Positions 25,701-34,167 of a stretch of DNA of 64,000 nt are shown here, one piece after another. The notes beneath the pieces were generated by a model. The model had not been told where the DNA came from. It did not search any database and saw only the letters and a list, made by a program, of their open reading frames with translations. The number at the start of each line of letters is the position of its first letter. Positions within the stretch are counted from its first letter, which is position 1. This stretch comes from 34-65-8 sp963529855 (lineage in GTDB: Bacteria > Pseudomonadota > Alphaproteobacteria > Sphingomonadales > Sphingomonadaceae). The translations under genes and the position numbers were made by a program. The stretch covers positions 62,001 through 126,000 of the forward strand of contig CAURZK010000005.1 of assembly GCA_963529855.1 (NCBI GenBank). Direction: 5' to 3'.

Positions 25701-25908
25701 TGCTGGCCTCTTCCCGATCCTGATCGGCACCGGTGCAGGTTCGGAAGTGATGAGCCGGATCGCCGCACCGATGATAGGGGGTATGATAACTGCCCCGCTT
25801 CTGTCGATGTTTTTGCTTCCCGCCGCATATCTGCTGTTGCGGCGGCCCCGTCCGGAAAAACCGGCACAAACCGAAGGAGACGAAGAATGCGTACCCCAAC
25901 CTACATGA
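22741..25908 (+). CDS. cusA: CusA, Cu(I)/Ag(I) RND efflux pump
   Basis: 1055 residues, 12 membrane helices and two large periplasmic domains. It aligns without gaps up to the metal site of E. coli CusA: the Met triad falls exactly at Met573 (YMPSALPG), Met623 (PLTMFETTI) and Met672 (RIDMLATG), and the proton-relay Asp405 is in IGAMVDAAVVMIENAHK, the signature of the Cu/Ag subgroup of heavy-metal RND pumps. It drives Cu(I) from the periplasm and cytoplasm to the outside, with CusB and CusC. Tail overlaps the next gene by 22 bases. Confidence 0.95.
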   Translation: MIARIIDASIANRLFIVLAAIAVTLGGFWAVRTTPVDALPDLSDVQVVVRSNYPGQAPRIVEDQVTYPLATTMLSVPGAKTVRGYSMFGDSYVYIIFEDGTDLYWARSRVLEYLNQVQNRLPDGVTSTLGPDATGVGWIYEYALVDRTGGHDLAGLRSLQDWFLRYELKTIPGIAEVASVGGMVKQYQVVLEPYRMASLGVTHAEIVSAIQSANQEAGGSIVEMGEAEYMVRASGYLGDLNDFRQIPLRTESGGVPVTLGDVATIQVGPELRRGIAELNGEGEVAGGIIVLRQGADARSAIQAVEQKLDELQASLPEGVEIVTTYDRSQLIDASVENLTHKLIEEFIVVALVCGLFLWHARSALVAIITLPLGVLAAFIVMRFQGVNANIMSLGGIAIAIGAMVDAAVVMIENAHKHLERWEHENPDTVLAVKERWRIIADASKEVGPALFFSLLIITLSFLPVFTLQAQEGRLFAPLAFTKTYAMAAAAILSVTLVPVMMGWLIRGKIPSEDSNFLNRWLTKIYRPGLDWVMRRPKATLAIAAVIFLTTAIPFTRLGGEFLPPLDEGDLLYMPSALPGLSPGEASALLQRTDRLIKSVPEVETVFGKAGRADTATDPAPLTMFETTIRFKPREEWREGMTPDLLVEELDRVVRVPGLANVWVPPIRNRIDMLATGIKSPIGVKVSGDDLEQIERVALEVEGVAKTVPGVSSALAERLSGGRYVDVDIDRMAAARYGLNITDVQQIVSGAVGGANVARTVEGLARYPINVRYPREIRDSVDELRALPVLTPSGQQITLGTVARVGVSDGPPMLKSEQGRLTSYIYVDVRGRDLTSVVADLQEAVAAGVDLPAGVSLSYAGQFEYLTRAYERLQIVVPATLVIIFLLLYLIFRRVDEAMLIMGTLPFALSGGYWLLYLMGYNQSVATAVGFIALAGVSAEFGVVMLIYLKAALERRQGTLSAEEVDEAIREGALLRVRPKAMTVAVILAGLFPILIGTGAGSEVMSRIAAPMIGGMITAPLLSMFLLPAAYLLLRRPRPEKPAQTEGDEECVPQPT

Positions 25909-26285
25909 TCCTGCTCGCAGCTCCGCTGGCGTTGGCGGCTTGCGATAGCGCCGAGGATGCGAGCGAACCGGCAGAAACGATGATGGCCGACGAAATGTCC
26001 AACGCGGACAGCATGCCGATGTCAGACGATATGCCGATGATGGACAATGCGGAGGTGGGCCAGTCTGGCAGCGGCGAAGGCTCGGTGACCGAGATTGACG
26101 AGACCGAAGGAAAGATCACGATTGATCACGGCCCTATCCCCGCGGTGGGATGGCCGGCCATGACCATGGCTTTCGCCGCCGATGAGGAAAGCCTCGGCAA
26201 GGTGTCGGTCGGCGACCGCGTGACTTTCGAGTTCCGGACTACAGAAGGCGGGAGCGGAGAGCTCACCGCAATCGCCAAGCAGTGA
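25887..26285 (+). CDS. CusF-domain lipoprotein
   Basis: 132 residues. The N-terminus is a lipoprotein signal (lipobox LAAC, Cys19), followed by a Met/Asp-rich linker (MMADEMSNADSMPMSDDMPM) and a CusF domain with the ligand set in DHGPIPAVGWPAMTMAF. It should be lipid-anchored at the periplasmic face of a membrane and deliver Cu(I) to CusB. It overlaps cusA by 22 bases, so it is co-translated. The same domain is also fused to CusB, giving two CusF units per operon. Confidence 0.88.
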   Translation: MRTPTYMILLAAPLALAACDSAEDASEPAETMMADEMSNADSMPMSDDMPMMDNAEVGQSGSGEGSVTEIDETEGKITIDHGPIPAVGWPAMTMAFAADEESLGKVSVGDRVTFEFRTTEGGSGELTAIAKQ

Positions 26286-26293
26286 ATCGAGAA

Positions 26294-26320
26294 GCGCCGC
26301 ACCGAAGGACGGTGCGGCGC
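26294..26320 (+). terminator. Hairpin between the CusF gene and the downstream peptide gene
   Basis: GCGCCGCACCG (26294-26304) pairs with CGGTGCGGCGC (26310-26320), 11 pairs with a five-base loop. No T-run follows, so it may be a weak terminator or an RNA stability element rather than a full stop. Confidence 0.6.
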
Positions 26321-26369
26321 ACTTCAACCCGGATTGTTTAAATCAATATCCGTCAGAAAGGAGCGCGAG

Positions 26370-26495
26370 ATGATGACCGGAAACAGCATGATGGATGCCC
26401 CCATGATGATGTGGGCGATGGGCCTCTTCTGGGTCCTGCTCCTGACACTTATGATCCTTGGGATCCTGGCACTGCTCAAATACCTCAGAACGTAG
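26370..26495 (+). CDS. 41-residue Met-rich membrane peptide
   Basis: A short gene with a clear AAGGAG seven bases before ATGATG. The product starts MMTGNSMMDAPMMMWAMG and continues as a single hydrophobic helix ending LLKYLRT. Similar tiny Met-rich membrane peptides are found directly before copper P-type ATPase genes; the role may be Cu(I) handling at the membrane. It was found by reading the frame by eye and is supported by the ribosome binding site, composition and position 110 bases before copA. Confidence 0.7.
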   Translation: MMTGNSMMDAPMMMWAMGLFWVLLLTLMILGILALLKYLRT

Positions 26496-26604
26496 AAGAC
26501 CATACGGCGGCGCGAAGTGGTCGTGGTCGAGGCCTTGGACGGTTCGGAACAAGTGCAGCCAGAGCATAGTATTTCAATAGGCGCTTTCGAAACGGGAAGA
26601 ATAC

Positions 26605-28962
26605 ATGACTGATAAATCTGTCACAGGCACGCAGACCGCTGTCCCGAACGAAACGGCGGTCGATCCCGTATGCGGAATGAACGTCGCTATGAAGACGGCG
26701 AAATATACGCATGAGCATGAGGGAGCCGAACATTACTTCTGCTCCTCGCGCTGTCTCGACAAATTCCGCGCCGATCCCGAACTCTATCTCTCGAAGGCTC
26801 ACCTCGACGCCGTAGAAGATGTACCTGAAGGCACGATCTATACCTGCCCCATGCATCCCGAAATCAGACAGCCCGGACCGGGGTCCTGTCCCATTTGCGG
26901 GATGGCGCTCGAACCGGAGACAGTCAGCCTTGACGACGGGCCGGATCCCGAACTCGTCGACATGAGCCGCAGGTTCTGGTGGAGCGCGCTCTTCACGCTT
27001 CCGCTGTTTGCGTATGCCATGGGCGACCTTTTGCCCTCGAGACCATTCCACGGGGTCATCGACCCGGCCTGGGCACAGTGGCTGCAGCTGGTGCTTGCCT
27101 CTCCGGTCGTTCTGTGGGGCGGCTGGCCTTTTTTCACGCGTGCGGTGCAGTCGGTCCGCACGATGAATCTCAACATGTTCACCCTGATCGGGTTTGGCGT
27201 AGCGATCGCCTATTTTTTCAGCGTGGTGGCGACGCTCGTGCCGGACATCTTTCCCGATGCGTTTCGCGATGATGCGGGCCGCGTCGGCGTCTATTTCGAA
27301 GCCGCCGCGGTCATTACCACACTGGTACTGTTGGGCCAGGTGCTGGAGCTCAAGGCGAGGGGGTCTACTTCGAGCGCGCTACGCGCCCTGCTGGAGCTAG
27401 CACCTCCAACAGCGATGAAGATTTTCGCCCGCGGCGACGAGCGAGAAGTGCCGCTCGACGAATTGAGTTCGGGCGATCTCCTGCGCGTCCGCCCAGGTGA
27501 CAAGGTTCCGGTTGATGGCAGCGTCGAGGAAGGCAGCAGCGCCATCGACGAATCGATGATCAGTGGCGAGCCCATCCCGGTCAAGAAAAATGCCGGCGAT
27601 ACGGTAATCGGCGGTACGGTGAACCAGACCGGCAGTTTCACCATGCGCGCGACGCAGGTTGGCGCGGATACGATGCTATCCAAAATTGTCCAGATGGTGG
27701 CGGAGGCGCAGCGCAGCCGGGCGCCGATCCAGCGTCTCGCCGATCAGGTTACTGCCTGGTTCGTACCCATCGTTGTTCTGGTGGCCATCGTCAGTTTCGG
27801 TGTCTGGGCGGTGTGGGGGCCTGCGCCGGCTCTGGCATACGCATTGATAAACGCGATCGCCGTTCTGATCATCGCCTGTCCCTGCGCCCTCGGACTGGCG
27901 ACGCCGATGTCGATAATGACCGGCACGGGCAAAGGTGCCCAGCACGGGATCCTTATCAAGAATGCCGAGGCACTCGAAACCCTCGAAAAGATCGATACAC
28001 TGGTGGTCGACAAGACCGGCACGCTGACGCTCGGGAAACCGGATCTGGTCGATGTGCAACCCCGCTCCGGCTTCACCGACGGCGAATTGCTCAGCCTGGT
28101 GGCGGCGGTCGAACGCGGAAGCGAGCACCCGCTCGCGCATGCGATAGTCGAGGGTGCTGAAAACCGCGGAGCAGCCATTCTGGATGCCGCGAATATCGAA
28201 TCCGTCACCGGCGAAGGCATCCAAGCAAGCGTCGAGGGTCGCAATATCGCGATCGGCAACGAAAAAATGATGAAGCGCATCGGCGCCCTAGAGGAAACTT
28301 GGCGGCAGTCTGCGGAAGAAGGTCGACAGCTGGGCCAAACGGTGATGTTCGTGGCAGTGGACGGAGCGCCGGCGGGCCTCATCGCGGTCGCCGACCCGAT
28401 CAAGGAAACGAGCCGCACTGCCATTACCGCGTTGCACGAGCGCGGCATCAAGGTCGTGATGCTGACCGGCGACAGCGAGGCTACCGCCCTCGCGGTTGCC
28501 GAACAGGTCGGCATCGATGAGGTCGAGGCGAACGTCTCGCCAGAAGACAAGCATCGCAAGGTTGAGGAGTTGAAGAGCGGCGGCAGCCGTGTCGCCATGG
28601 CCGGCGATGGGATCAACGACGCCCCTGCGCTCGCCGCTTCGCATGTTGGAATTGCAATGGGAACCGGTACCGATGTCGCCATCGAAAGCGCGGGCGTGAC
28701 ACTGGTCCGCGGCGATTTGGTTGGCGTTGTTCAAGCGCTGGTCCTGTCCCGGGCCACGATGCGCAATATCCGCCAGAACCTGTTCTTCGCCTTCGCTTAC
28801 AATACGCTCGGGATTCCCGTGGCCGCCGGCGTCCTTTATCCTTGGACTGGCATGCTCCTCAGCCCGATGATCGCAGCCGCGGCAATGAGTTTGTCGTCGG
28901 TCTCCGTTATCGGCAATGCGCTGAGGCTTAGAGGCCTATCGCTCCCAAGGTTCGACGCGTGA
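26605..28962 (+). CDS. copA: Cu(I)-translocating P-type ATPase with YHS and HMBD domains
   Basis: 785 residues, a P1B-type ATPase. Instead of HMA domains the N-terminus has a YHS domain (DPVCGMNV...HYFCSSRCLDKF) and a heavy-metal-binding domain (YTCPMHPEIRQPG...CPICGMALEP). Motifs: membrane CPC at residues 425-427 in IIACPCALGLATP, phosphorylation loop DKTGTLT near 468, TGES-like GEP in the actuator, and GDGINDAPAL. The CPC motif and the closing MSLSSVSVIGNALRL (N...YN, MSSxxV) fit Cu(I) export from the cytoplasm to the periplasm. GGGAAGA precedes the ATG. The last bases overlap the next gene's GTG start. Confidence 0.93.
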   Translation: MTDKSVTGTQTAVPNETAVDPVCGMNVAMKTAKYTHEHEGAEHYFCSSRCLDKFRADPELYLSKAHLDAVEDVPEGTIYTCPMHPEIRQPGPGSCPICGMALEPETVSLDDGPDPELVDMSRRFWWSALFTLPLFAYAMGDLLPSRPFHGVIDPAWAQWLQLVLASPVVLWGGWPFFTRAVQSVRTMNLNMFTLIGFGVAIAYFFSVVATLVPDIFPDAFRDDAGRVGVYFEAAAVITTLVLLGQVLELKARGSTSSALRALLELAPPTAMKIFARGDEREVPLDELSSGDLLRVRPGDKVPVDGSVEEGSSAIDESMISGEPIPVKKNAGDTVIGGTVNQTGSFTMRATQVGADTMLSKIVQMVAEAQRSRAPIQRLADQVTAWFVPIVVLVAIVSFGVWAVWGPAPALAYALINAIAVLIIACPCALGLATPMSIMTGTGKGAQHGILIKNAEALETLEKIDTLVVDKTGTLTLGKPDLVDVQPRSGFTDGELLSLVAAVERGSEHPLAHAIVEGAENRGAAILDAANIESVTGEGIQASVEGRNIAIGNEKMMKRIGALEETWRQSAEEGRQLGQTVMFVAVDGAPAGLIAVADPIKETSRTAITALHERGIKVVMLTGDSEATALAVAEQVGIDEVEANVSPEDKHRKVEELKSGGSRVAMAGDGINDAPALAASHVGIAMGTGTDVAIESAGVTLVRGDLVGVVQALVLSRATMRNIRQNLFFAFAYNTLGIPVAAGVLYPWTGMLLSPMIAAAAMSLSSVSVIGNALRLRGLSLPRFDA

Positions 28963-29498
28963 GGTGTACTGACCGAAAAGACGAACGCACGTATGTCGCC
29001 ACGCGATCGCATGGAACGAGTGCTAATCCGAGCGGTGAGACATGGCGCGGCGCACATCCATTGGTTTGGATTTCGGTGATCGGGTTTCTGAGCGCGTTCG
29101 TCTGGGAGATGCTACAATTGCCGTTCTACGAGGCGGGCGGCCTGACGCCCGCGCAGGCCGCATACCGCTGCGGCCTCGCATCGCTCGGCGATGCCGGTAT
29201 CATGGTCGCGGCCTATCTCGTGGGCTCCATCGGCAACTCGTATTCCCCATGGCTGGTGCGCTGGCCCGCGGGACGGTTTAGTGCATACCTCGCGACAGGT
29301 CTTGTCATCACTGCGAGCGTCGAGGTTCTCGCGGTCGGGGCCGACTGGGGCTGGACCTACAGCGATCTCATGCCCCTGCTGCCAGGAACGCATATTGGAC
29401 TTGTTCCTATGCTCATGTGGGTCATTGTCCCTACTGCGACCCTGTGGCTGGTCCGCAGAATAGGCGTCGGACCGAAGGAGCGTCTCCCGAACAATTAG
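28959..29498 (+). CDS. Four-helix membrane protein of unknown function
   Basis: 179 residues, start GTG overlapping the stop of copA (GTGA), so probably co-translated. A 35-residue charged N-terminus precedes four membrane segments (about 35-55, 77-93, 108-130, 145-165). No family is recognised and few Cys or His are present, so no metal site is suggested. Its place behind copA is the only clue. It converges on the FTR1 gene with a 20-base gap. Confidence 0.6.
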   Translation: MRCTDRKDERTYVATRSHGTSANPSGETWRGAHPLVWISVIGFLSAFVWEMLQLPFYEAGGLTPAQAAYRCGLASLGDAGIMVAAYLVGSIGNSYSPWLVRWPAGRFSAYLATGLVITASVEVLAVGADWGWTYSDLMPLLPGTHIGLVPMLMWVIVPTATLWLVRRIGVGPKERLPNN

Positions 29499-29518
29499 AG
29501 CAAGTTCGAGATGCCCCG

Positions 29519-31450
29519 CTACTGTGAGCGGTGGTGACGATTACCGTAGCGAAATCCAAGCACCAAAGCGAGGAAGGCTACCAGCTGAGCGGCGAGCGTT
29601 TCCACGGTGGGAAAGAACCCGAGATCGGGCAGGCGGGGAAGTCCCGACACCGCGGTCATGGAGATCGTGCCCGCTTCCTGGAACGCGCCCACACCCTTGC
29701 CGGCCAGGATGATCGCGAGGACTGCGATCAGTATCGCGCTGTACTTGAAGAATTGCGTGATCGGCAGCTTGCGGCTGTAGCGGAGCATGAACCATGCAAG
29801 AGCCGACAGGACGGCGAGAGCCGACACCGCCCCTGCAAGTATCACCGAACTGCTATCAGGGGTCCAGAGGGCGGCATAGAACAGGATCGTCTCGAAGGCT
29901 TCGCGATAGACTACGACAAAAGCGAGCCCGAAGAGAAACCATGCTGATCGCCTGGAAAGAGCCTTCCCCATCCTTTGCTGAATATAGCGTCGCCATTCAT
30001 CTGCATGGCTCTTGCCGTGCATCCAGATCCCGACGGAAATGAGGATGACCGCCGCCAACAGCGCACCGAATCCTTCGGTGAGCTCGCGGCTCGCTCCGCT
30101 AATAGCGACGAAGTAGGTCGCGGCCACCCAGGTGGCGACGCCTGCCAGCAGCGCGGCGATCCAGCCGCCATGAACGTAGGCGATTACTTCGCCGCGATCC
30201 GATTTGCGAACGAAGGCGATCATGGCAATCACCACGAGAAGTGCCTCTATCCCCTCGCGCAGCAGGATCGTGAAGGCACCCAGAAAAGTGGAGATGTCGC
30301 TGGCTGCTTCGGGCGCGAGAGCGACATCCGCTTGCTCAAGCAGGCTCGCGGCGAAAGCGTGTCGTTCGCGCAATCGCGAGACAGGCACGTTGCGCTCGAT
30401 ATCTGAACGATATTGGCTGAGCGCTTGCTCGATCTGCCGCATGAGATCACCATCGCGCGTCGCGAGAATACCCTCGACCGGTTCGAAGCCGTCAAGATAG
30501 GCCGACAGAGCTAGTCGGCGCGCCTCTGCGCGTTCGCCCCGCTCGTAGGCGGCGAGACTTTGCTGCAGGGTCTGCCGCGCAAGATCGAGCGAGCCGTTCT
30601 CGCTTCTCTGGCTGACAACTCCGGGATTTGATCGCAGGTATGCCATGACGGCCAATGCCCGGTTCTCTCCGATCGCGTCGGCGAGCTCTGCGGGCGTGAT
30701 GGCCGCAAGTGTCTCGAGATCGGGTATCAGACGCCGCACCCGGTCATCTTCGCGCCAGATTTTCTCCCCCCGTTCGAGATCCTCGAATGCAATGCCGCCT
30801 GCATATAATGCGAGGGCCCAGCGATCGGCTTCCGAAAGTCCAGCAAAGCTGGGCATCGACGTGCCCTCAAGGCCCTGTGTTATGACCTGATAGAGACCGA
30901 AAATGCTGCGCTGGAGCGCTCGGTCGGCATCGGTGAAATCGATCGGAGGAGGCTCGAGCGTCATGCTGGCTGCCGGAGGGGAACGGCCCGATGCACCGTG
31001 ACACGAGGCGCAGTTCTGGGAAAAGAGTGTCGATGCGCGAGACAAATCGGGCGGGCTTCGGGGAGCCAGCGGAACCGGGTACGCCTCCAACAGCGATCCA
31101 CCCAAGGCACGGGCCAGCCGGGAAACGCGCTCGACCGAAGCTTTCTTCTCAATCGCCTGACGCAGGTCCACAGACATCGCGATTAGACCGGGTTTGGCCG
31201 AAGCATCGGGAAGCGCGGCTACTTGTTCGCCGACGGTCGAAGAAAATTCGACCATTTCGTCATATTCGAAATTGTCAATGACCTGCCCGTTCGACACCGC
31301 TGCGGAGTAATCGACAGCGATGTAGTCGAGAAGGCGCCACGTCGTGCGCACCTCTGAGCCCTCCGCGCGCGCCATGCCCGACAGGCTCAGAAGGAGGGCC
31401 AGTATGAAGACCTTGAGCACCTTGTGCGGCGATGGAATGGAAACAGGCAT
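29519..31450 (-). CDS. Cytochrome c/FTR1-family metal permease (PbrT-like)
   Basis: 643 residues: signal peptide, a helical periplasmic region, a cytochrome c domain with haem motif CASCH (Cys147-His151), a second helical region, and a C-terminal FTR1 domain of seven helices. FTR1's metal motifs are present as LREGIEALL near residue 400 and YREAFETIL near 515 (REGxE-type). FTR1 proteins bring in Fe(III); PbrT-type members carry cytochrome c parts and take up Pb(II). Neighbours (CDF exporter, CadR/PbrR-like regulator) suggest a Pb/Cd/Zn context. ATG at 31450 chosen for AAGGGGG six bases upstream; the longer frame starts with TTG without a site. Confidence 0.85.
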   Translation of the reverse strand: MPVSIPSPHKVLKVFILALLLSLSGMARAEGSEVRTTWRLLDYIAVDYSAAVSNGQVIDNFEYDEMVEFSSTVGEQVAALPDASAKPGLIAMSVDLRQAIEKKASVERVSRLARALGGSLLEAYPVPLAPRSPPDLSRASTLFSQNCASCHGASGRSPPAASMTLEPPPIDFTDADRALQRSIFGLYQVITQGLEGTSMPSFAGLSEADRWALALYAGGIAFEDLERGEKIWREDDRVRRLIPDLETLAAITPAELADAIGENRALAVMAYLRSNPGVVSQRSENGSLDLARQTLQQSLAAYERGERAEARRLALSAYLDGFEPVEGILATRDGDLMRQIEQALSQYRSDIERNVPVSRLRERHAFAASLLEQADVALAPEAASDISTFLGAFTILLREGIEALLVVIAMIAFVRKSDRGEVIAYVHGGWIAALLAGVATWVAATYFVAISGASRELTEGFGALLAAVILISVGIWMHGKSHADEWRRYIQQRMGKALSRRSAWFLFGLAFVVVYREAFETILFYAALWTPDSSSVILAGAVSALAVLSALAWFMLRYSRKLPITQFFKYSAILIAVLAIILAGKGVGAFQEAGTISMTAVSGLPRLPDLGFFPTVETLAAQLVAFLALVLGFRYGNRHHRSQ

Positions 31451-31541
31451 CCGAGCCCCCTTAAGGATATGCAACTAACTCGCAATAGCGAGTAGGCTAC
31501 TTCTCATGTCGGACGCAACCGGCGGCTGTACTTCGGACCTT

Positions 31542-32159
31542 TCATGCTGTCCTGAGCTCGCGCCTCGCCTGGGCGAACACGTCGGCACTCCCCCAGATCG
31601 CCAGGCTTGCCAGGATTCCCGCAACAGCAAGATCGGGCCATGCCGCCCCCGTCCCGAAGACACCGACCGCGGCCGCGAGCACCGCGACGTTTCCGATCGC
31701 GTCGTTGCGCGAACAGATCCACACCGAGCGCATATTCGCGTCCCCGGTTCGATACCGAAAGAGCATCGCCGCGACCGCGAGATTTACTGCGAGCGCCAGG
31801 AAACCGACGATGCCCATCGTGCCGGCATCTGGTGAGGCACCCACAAAAAACCCCCAAAGTGCCGAGCCAAGGACCCAAAGACCAAATCCCAGCATGGTCG
31901 CCGCTTTCGCGAGCGCCGCGCGTGCGCGCCATACAATTGCCATTCCGGCAACTCCGAGGCTGATGGCGTAATTGGCTGAATCACCGAGAAAATCGAGTGC
32001 ATCGGCCTGCAGCGCGCGCGAATCTGCGGCTATCCCGGCCACGATTTCGATAGCGAACATAATGGCGTTGAGAGCGAGGGCCACCCACAGGACCCGGCGC
32101 CATCTCGGATCGTTATGGGCATCGCCGACATCGGCAGCATCGCAACAATTCTTCGCCAT
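31542..32159 (-). CDS. CDF-family cation efflux protein (short form)
   Basis: 205 residues, six membrane helices and no C-terminal cytoplasmic domain. The first metal motif is in helix 2, DALDFLGDSANYAISL, and the second in helix 5, SRNDAIGNV; both have the Asp residues of the CDF transport site. The N-terminus has a Cys pair (MAKNCCDAAD). It exports divalent ions (Zn, Cd, Pb or Co) from the cytoplasm. It is transcribed from the MerR-type promoter at 32186-32216 and lies just before the FTR1-type gene on the same strand. Confidence 0.85.
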   Translation of the reverse strand: MAKNCCDAADVGDAHNDPRWRRVLWVALALNAIMFAIEIVAGIAADSRALQADALDFLGDSANYAISLGVAGMAIVWRARAALAKAATMLGFGLWVLGSALWGFFVGASPDAGTMGIVGFLALAVNLAVAAMLFRYRTGDANMRSVWICSRNDAIGNVAVLAAAVGVFGTGAAWPDLAVAGILASLAIWGSADVFAQARRELRTA

Positions 32160-32185
32160 CCACTCGACTCCTAGTTTCGAGACAG

Positions 32186-32216
32186 CCTATGCACCTTGTA
32201 GCTACTACAAGGTCAA
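32186..32216 (-). promoter_or_regulatory. CadR/PbrR-type promoter of the CDF/FTR1 operon
   Basis: A perfect dyad ACCTTGTAG-CTA-CTACAAGGT (32193-32213) lies in a 19-base spacer between -35 TTGACC and -10 CATAGG on the minus strand. This is the layout of MerR-regulated divalent-metal promoters. The divergent regulator gene starts at 32235. Confidence 0.85.
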
Positions 32217-32234
32217 GCGACTGGAACTGACGAT

Positions 32235-32633
32235 ATGAGAATTGGTCAAGTCGCCCGGATAACAGGCGTCAAATCGGAAACAATCCGCTACTACGAGCGC
32301 GAGGGTATTCTTGCGGCCCCTCCGCGCACGCAGGCCAATTATCGCGACTATGGACCAGCAGAGGAAGCGCGCCTCAATTTCATACGGCGCGCGCGTGATC
32401 TCGGCTTCTCGATGGCACGGATCAGGGAGTTGCTCGATCTTTCCGATGATGTCGACCGGTCCTGCGCGGGCATCGACGCTCTGGCCAGAAGCCATCTCCA
32501 CGAAGTCGAGCGCAAGATCGCAAGCCTGAAGACGTTGCGGACGGAACTTGGGCGTATGATCGCTGCCTGCGAGCAAGACACTGTAGGCGAATGCCGCATA
32601 ATCGATGCGCTCGCTGGTACCGCCGAGCCTTGA
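32235..32633 (+). CDS. MerR-family regulator of divalent metals (CadR/PbrR type)
   Basis: 132 residues. The winged helix MRIGQVARITGVKSETIRYYEREGIL, a dimer helix and three cysteines: one at the start of the dimer helix (RSCAGIDAL, near residue 76) and a pair spaced C-x7-C (CEQDTVGEC). This set is that of the Cd/Pb/Zn sensors CadR and PbrR, not of CueR. It probably activates the divergent CDF/FTR1 operon from the dyad at 32193-32213. Which ion it prefers cannot be told from the sequence. Confidence 0.85.
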   Translation: MRIGQVARITGVKSETIRYYEREGILAAPPRTQANYRDYGPAEEARLNFIRRARDLGFSMARIRELLDLSDDVDRSCAGIDALARSHLHEVERKIASLKTLRTELGRMIAACEQDTVGECRIIDALAGTAEP

Positions 32634-32772
32634 TGTTCGCGCCTTGTGCGCCAGTTTGCTCAGGCTCGCCAACGCAGGGCTTTGTCCGCCGTCCATACCG
32701 GTCTCAACTCCGGGTGAGGCCAACGCGTGCGAGGCTGCCCGTGTCGCCGTCCCGGGAGGTCCGACGAACGGG

Positions 32773-34167
32773 TTAAGATAGCGCCGCCGGCCAGTTCCAA
32801 ACGGCCATTTTTTCAAAGCTCATATCCGCCATCGTGTAGGCGATCCCGCCGACGCCCAGCCCGGAACGGCGCAGCCCTGCAAAAGGCATCCAGTCGACGC
32901 GGAACGCAGTATGGTCGTTCACCATCACCGCCGATCCAGTCAGAGACGCGACGCAATGATTTGCGATTGACAGCCGATCGGTAAATACAGCGGCCTGAAA
33001 GGCGTAAGGCAGGGCATTGGCCTGCTCGATAGCCAGATCGATATCGTCATAGCCATACACGCAGATCACGGGGCCGAAGATTTCTTCCTGGGACACCTTG
33101 GCACTTTCCGGAGGTTCGAGAATGACGGTCGGGGAGAAAAAAGTGTCACTCAGACGGCTTCCCCCGCACACCAAGGTGCCGCCTGCTGCGATGGCCTCAT
33201 CGACCCAACGTTCGACGCGGTCAACTTCCTCCGTCCGGATCAAGGGGCCGCATTGAGTTTCGGTATCGGCGGGATCGCCCACGACTAGCTTTTCGACAGC
33301 TCGCCCTAAGTCATTGGCGAAGTCTTTCAATTCTGCAGCAGGGACGAATACGCGCTGTACGGAAACGCAGACCTGACCCGAATGGTAGAATCCGCCTTTC
33401 AGCAACGAGGCGATCACCGCTTCGCGTTCCACGCCGCTGTCCACGATTACCGGCGCCGCCCCGCCGTGCTCGAGAGCAATGCGGGTTCCCGGCGCCAGCT
33501 TCGAGCGGAGCATCCAGCCAATTTTCGCAGAACCGATGAATGAGAAGAATGCCGTCCGCGGATCGGTTACCATTCTTTCGGCGATATCGTTGCTGCAAGG
33601 TGTGAACCGGCACCAGGCCTCAGGCAGGCCGGCTTCATGAAGAATGCTCACGAAGCTGAGGCATGACAGAGGCGTTTCCAGTGCAGGCTTGATGAGTACG
33701 GGGCACCCGGTTGCCACTGCCGGGCCGACCTGATGGACGATCAAATTGAGGGGGTGATTGAATGCAGAGATTGCCACGACAGGACCGATCGGTTCGCGGA
33801 AGGTATAGGCCGTCCTTCCCGCACCCGCTTCTGTCAGGTCCATCGGAATTTCATGGCCGCCGCCCTCACTCAGCGCCTGAACGCACAAGTCGACGCTGTT
33901 GATCGCGCGTCTGGCTTCCACCCGCGCATCGACCAGGGGCTTGCCGCCCTCCCTGACGATCTGGAGAGCCAATTCCTCGGCTCGTTCACGCATGATATCC
34001 GCCGCCCGCCGGAGGATGGCGATACGCTCGTGCACGGCAAGCCAGCAATTGCGGTCGCGGTGGAGCAACTGCGCCTCATTCAGCCATTCATCGATTTGGG
34101 CCCAGTCGACAAGCGGCACTTCTGCAACCTGCGAGCGGTCGAAGGGATTGCGAACGATCGTTTTCAT
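32773..34167 (-). CDS. Aldehyde dehydrogenase family protein
   Basis: 464 residues, the usual ALDH length. The NAD-binding and catalytic parts are present: AISAFNHPLNLIVHQ, the general-base Glu in IALEHGGAAPVIV, and the nucleophilic Cys in GGFYHSGQVCVSVQRV. It oxidises an aldehyde to an acid with NAD(P). The start is ATG at 34167, overlapping the stop of the thiamine-diphosphate enzyme gene (ATGA), so the two are made together: the first enzyme may produce the aldehyde that this one removes. Such a metabolic pair in a metal island is unusual. Confidence 0.88.
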   Translation of the reverse strand: MKTIVRNPFDRSQVAEVPLVDWAQIDEWLNEAQLLHRDRNCWLAVHERIAILRRAADIMRERAEELALQIVREGGKPLVDARVEARRAINSVDLCVQALSEGGGHEIPMDLTEAGAGRTAYTFREPIGPVVAISAFNHPLNLIVHQVGPAVATGCPVLIKPALETPLSCLSFVSILHEAGLPEAWCRFTPCSNDIAERMVTDPRTAFFSFIGSAKIGWMLRSKLAPGTRIALEHGGAAPVIVDSGVEREAVIASLLKGGFYHSGQVCVSVQRVFVPAAELKDFANDLGRAVEKLVVGDPADTETQCGPLIRTEEVDRVERWVDEAIAAGGTLVCGGSRLSDTFFSPTVILEPPESAKVSQEEIFGPVICVYGYDDIDLAIEQANALPYAFQAAVFTDRLSIANHCVASLTGSAVMVNDHTAFRVDWMPFAGLRRSGLGVGGIAYTMADMSFEKMAVWNWPAALS

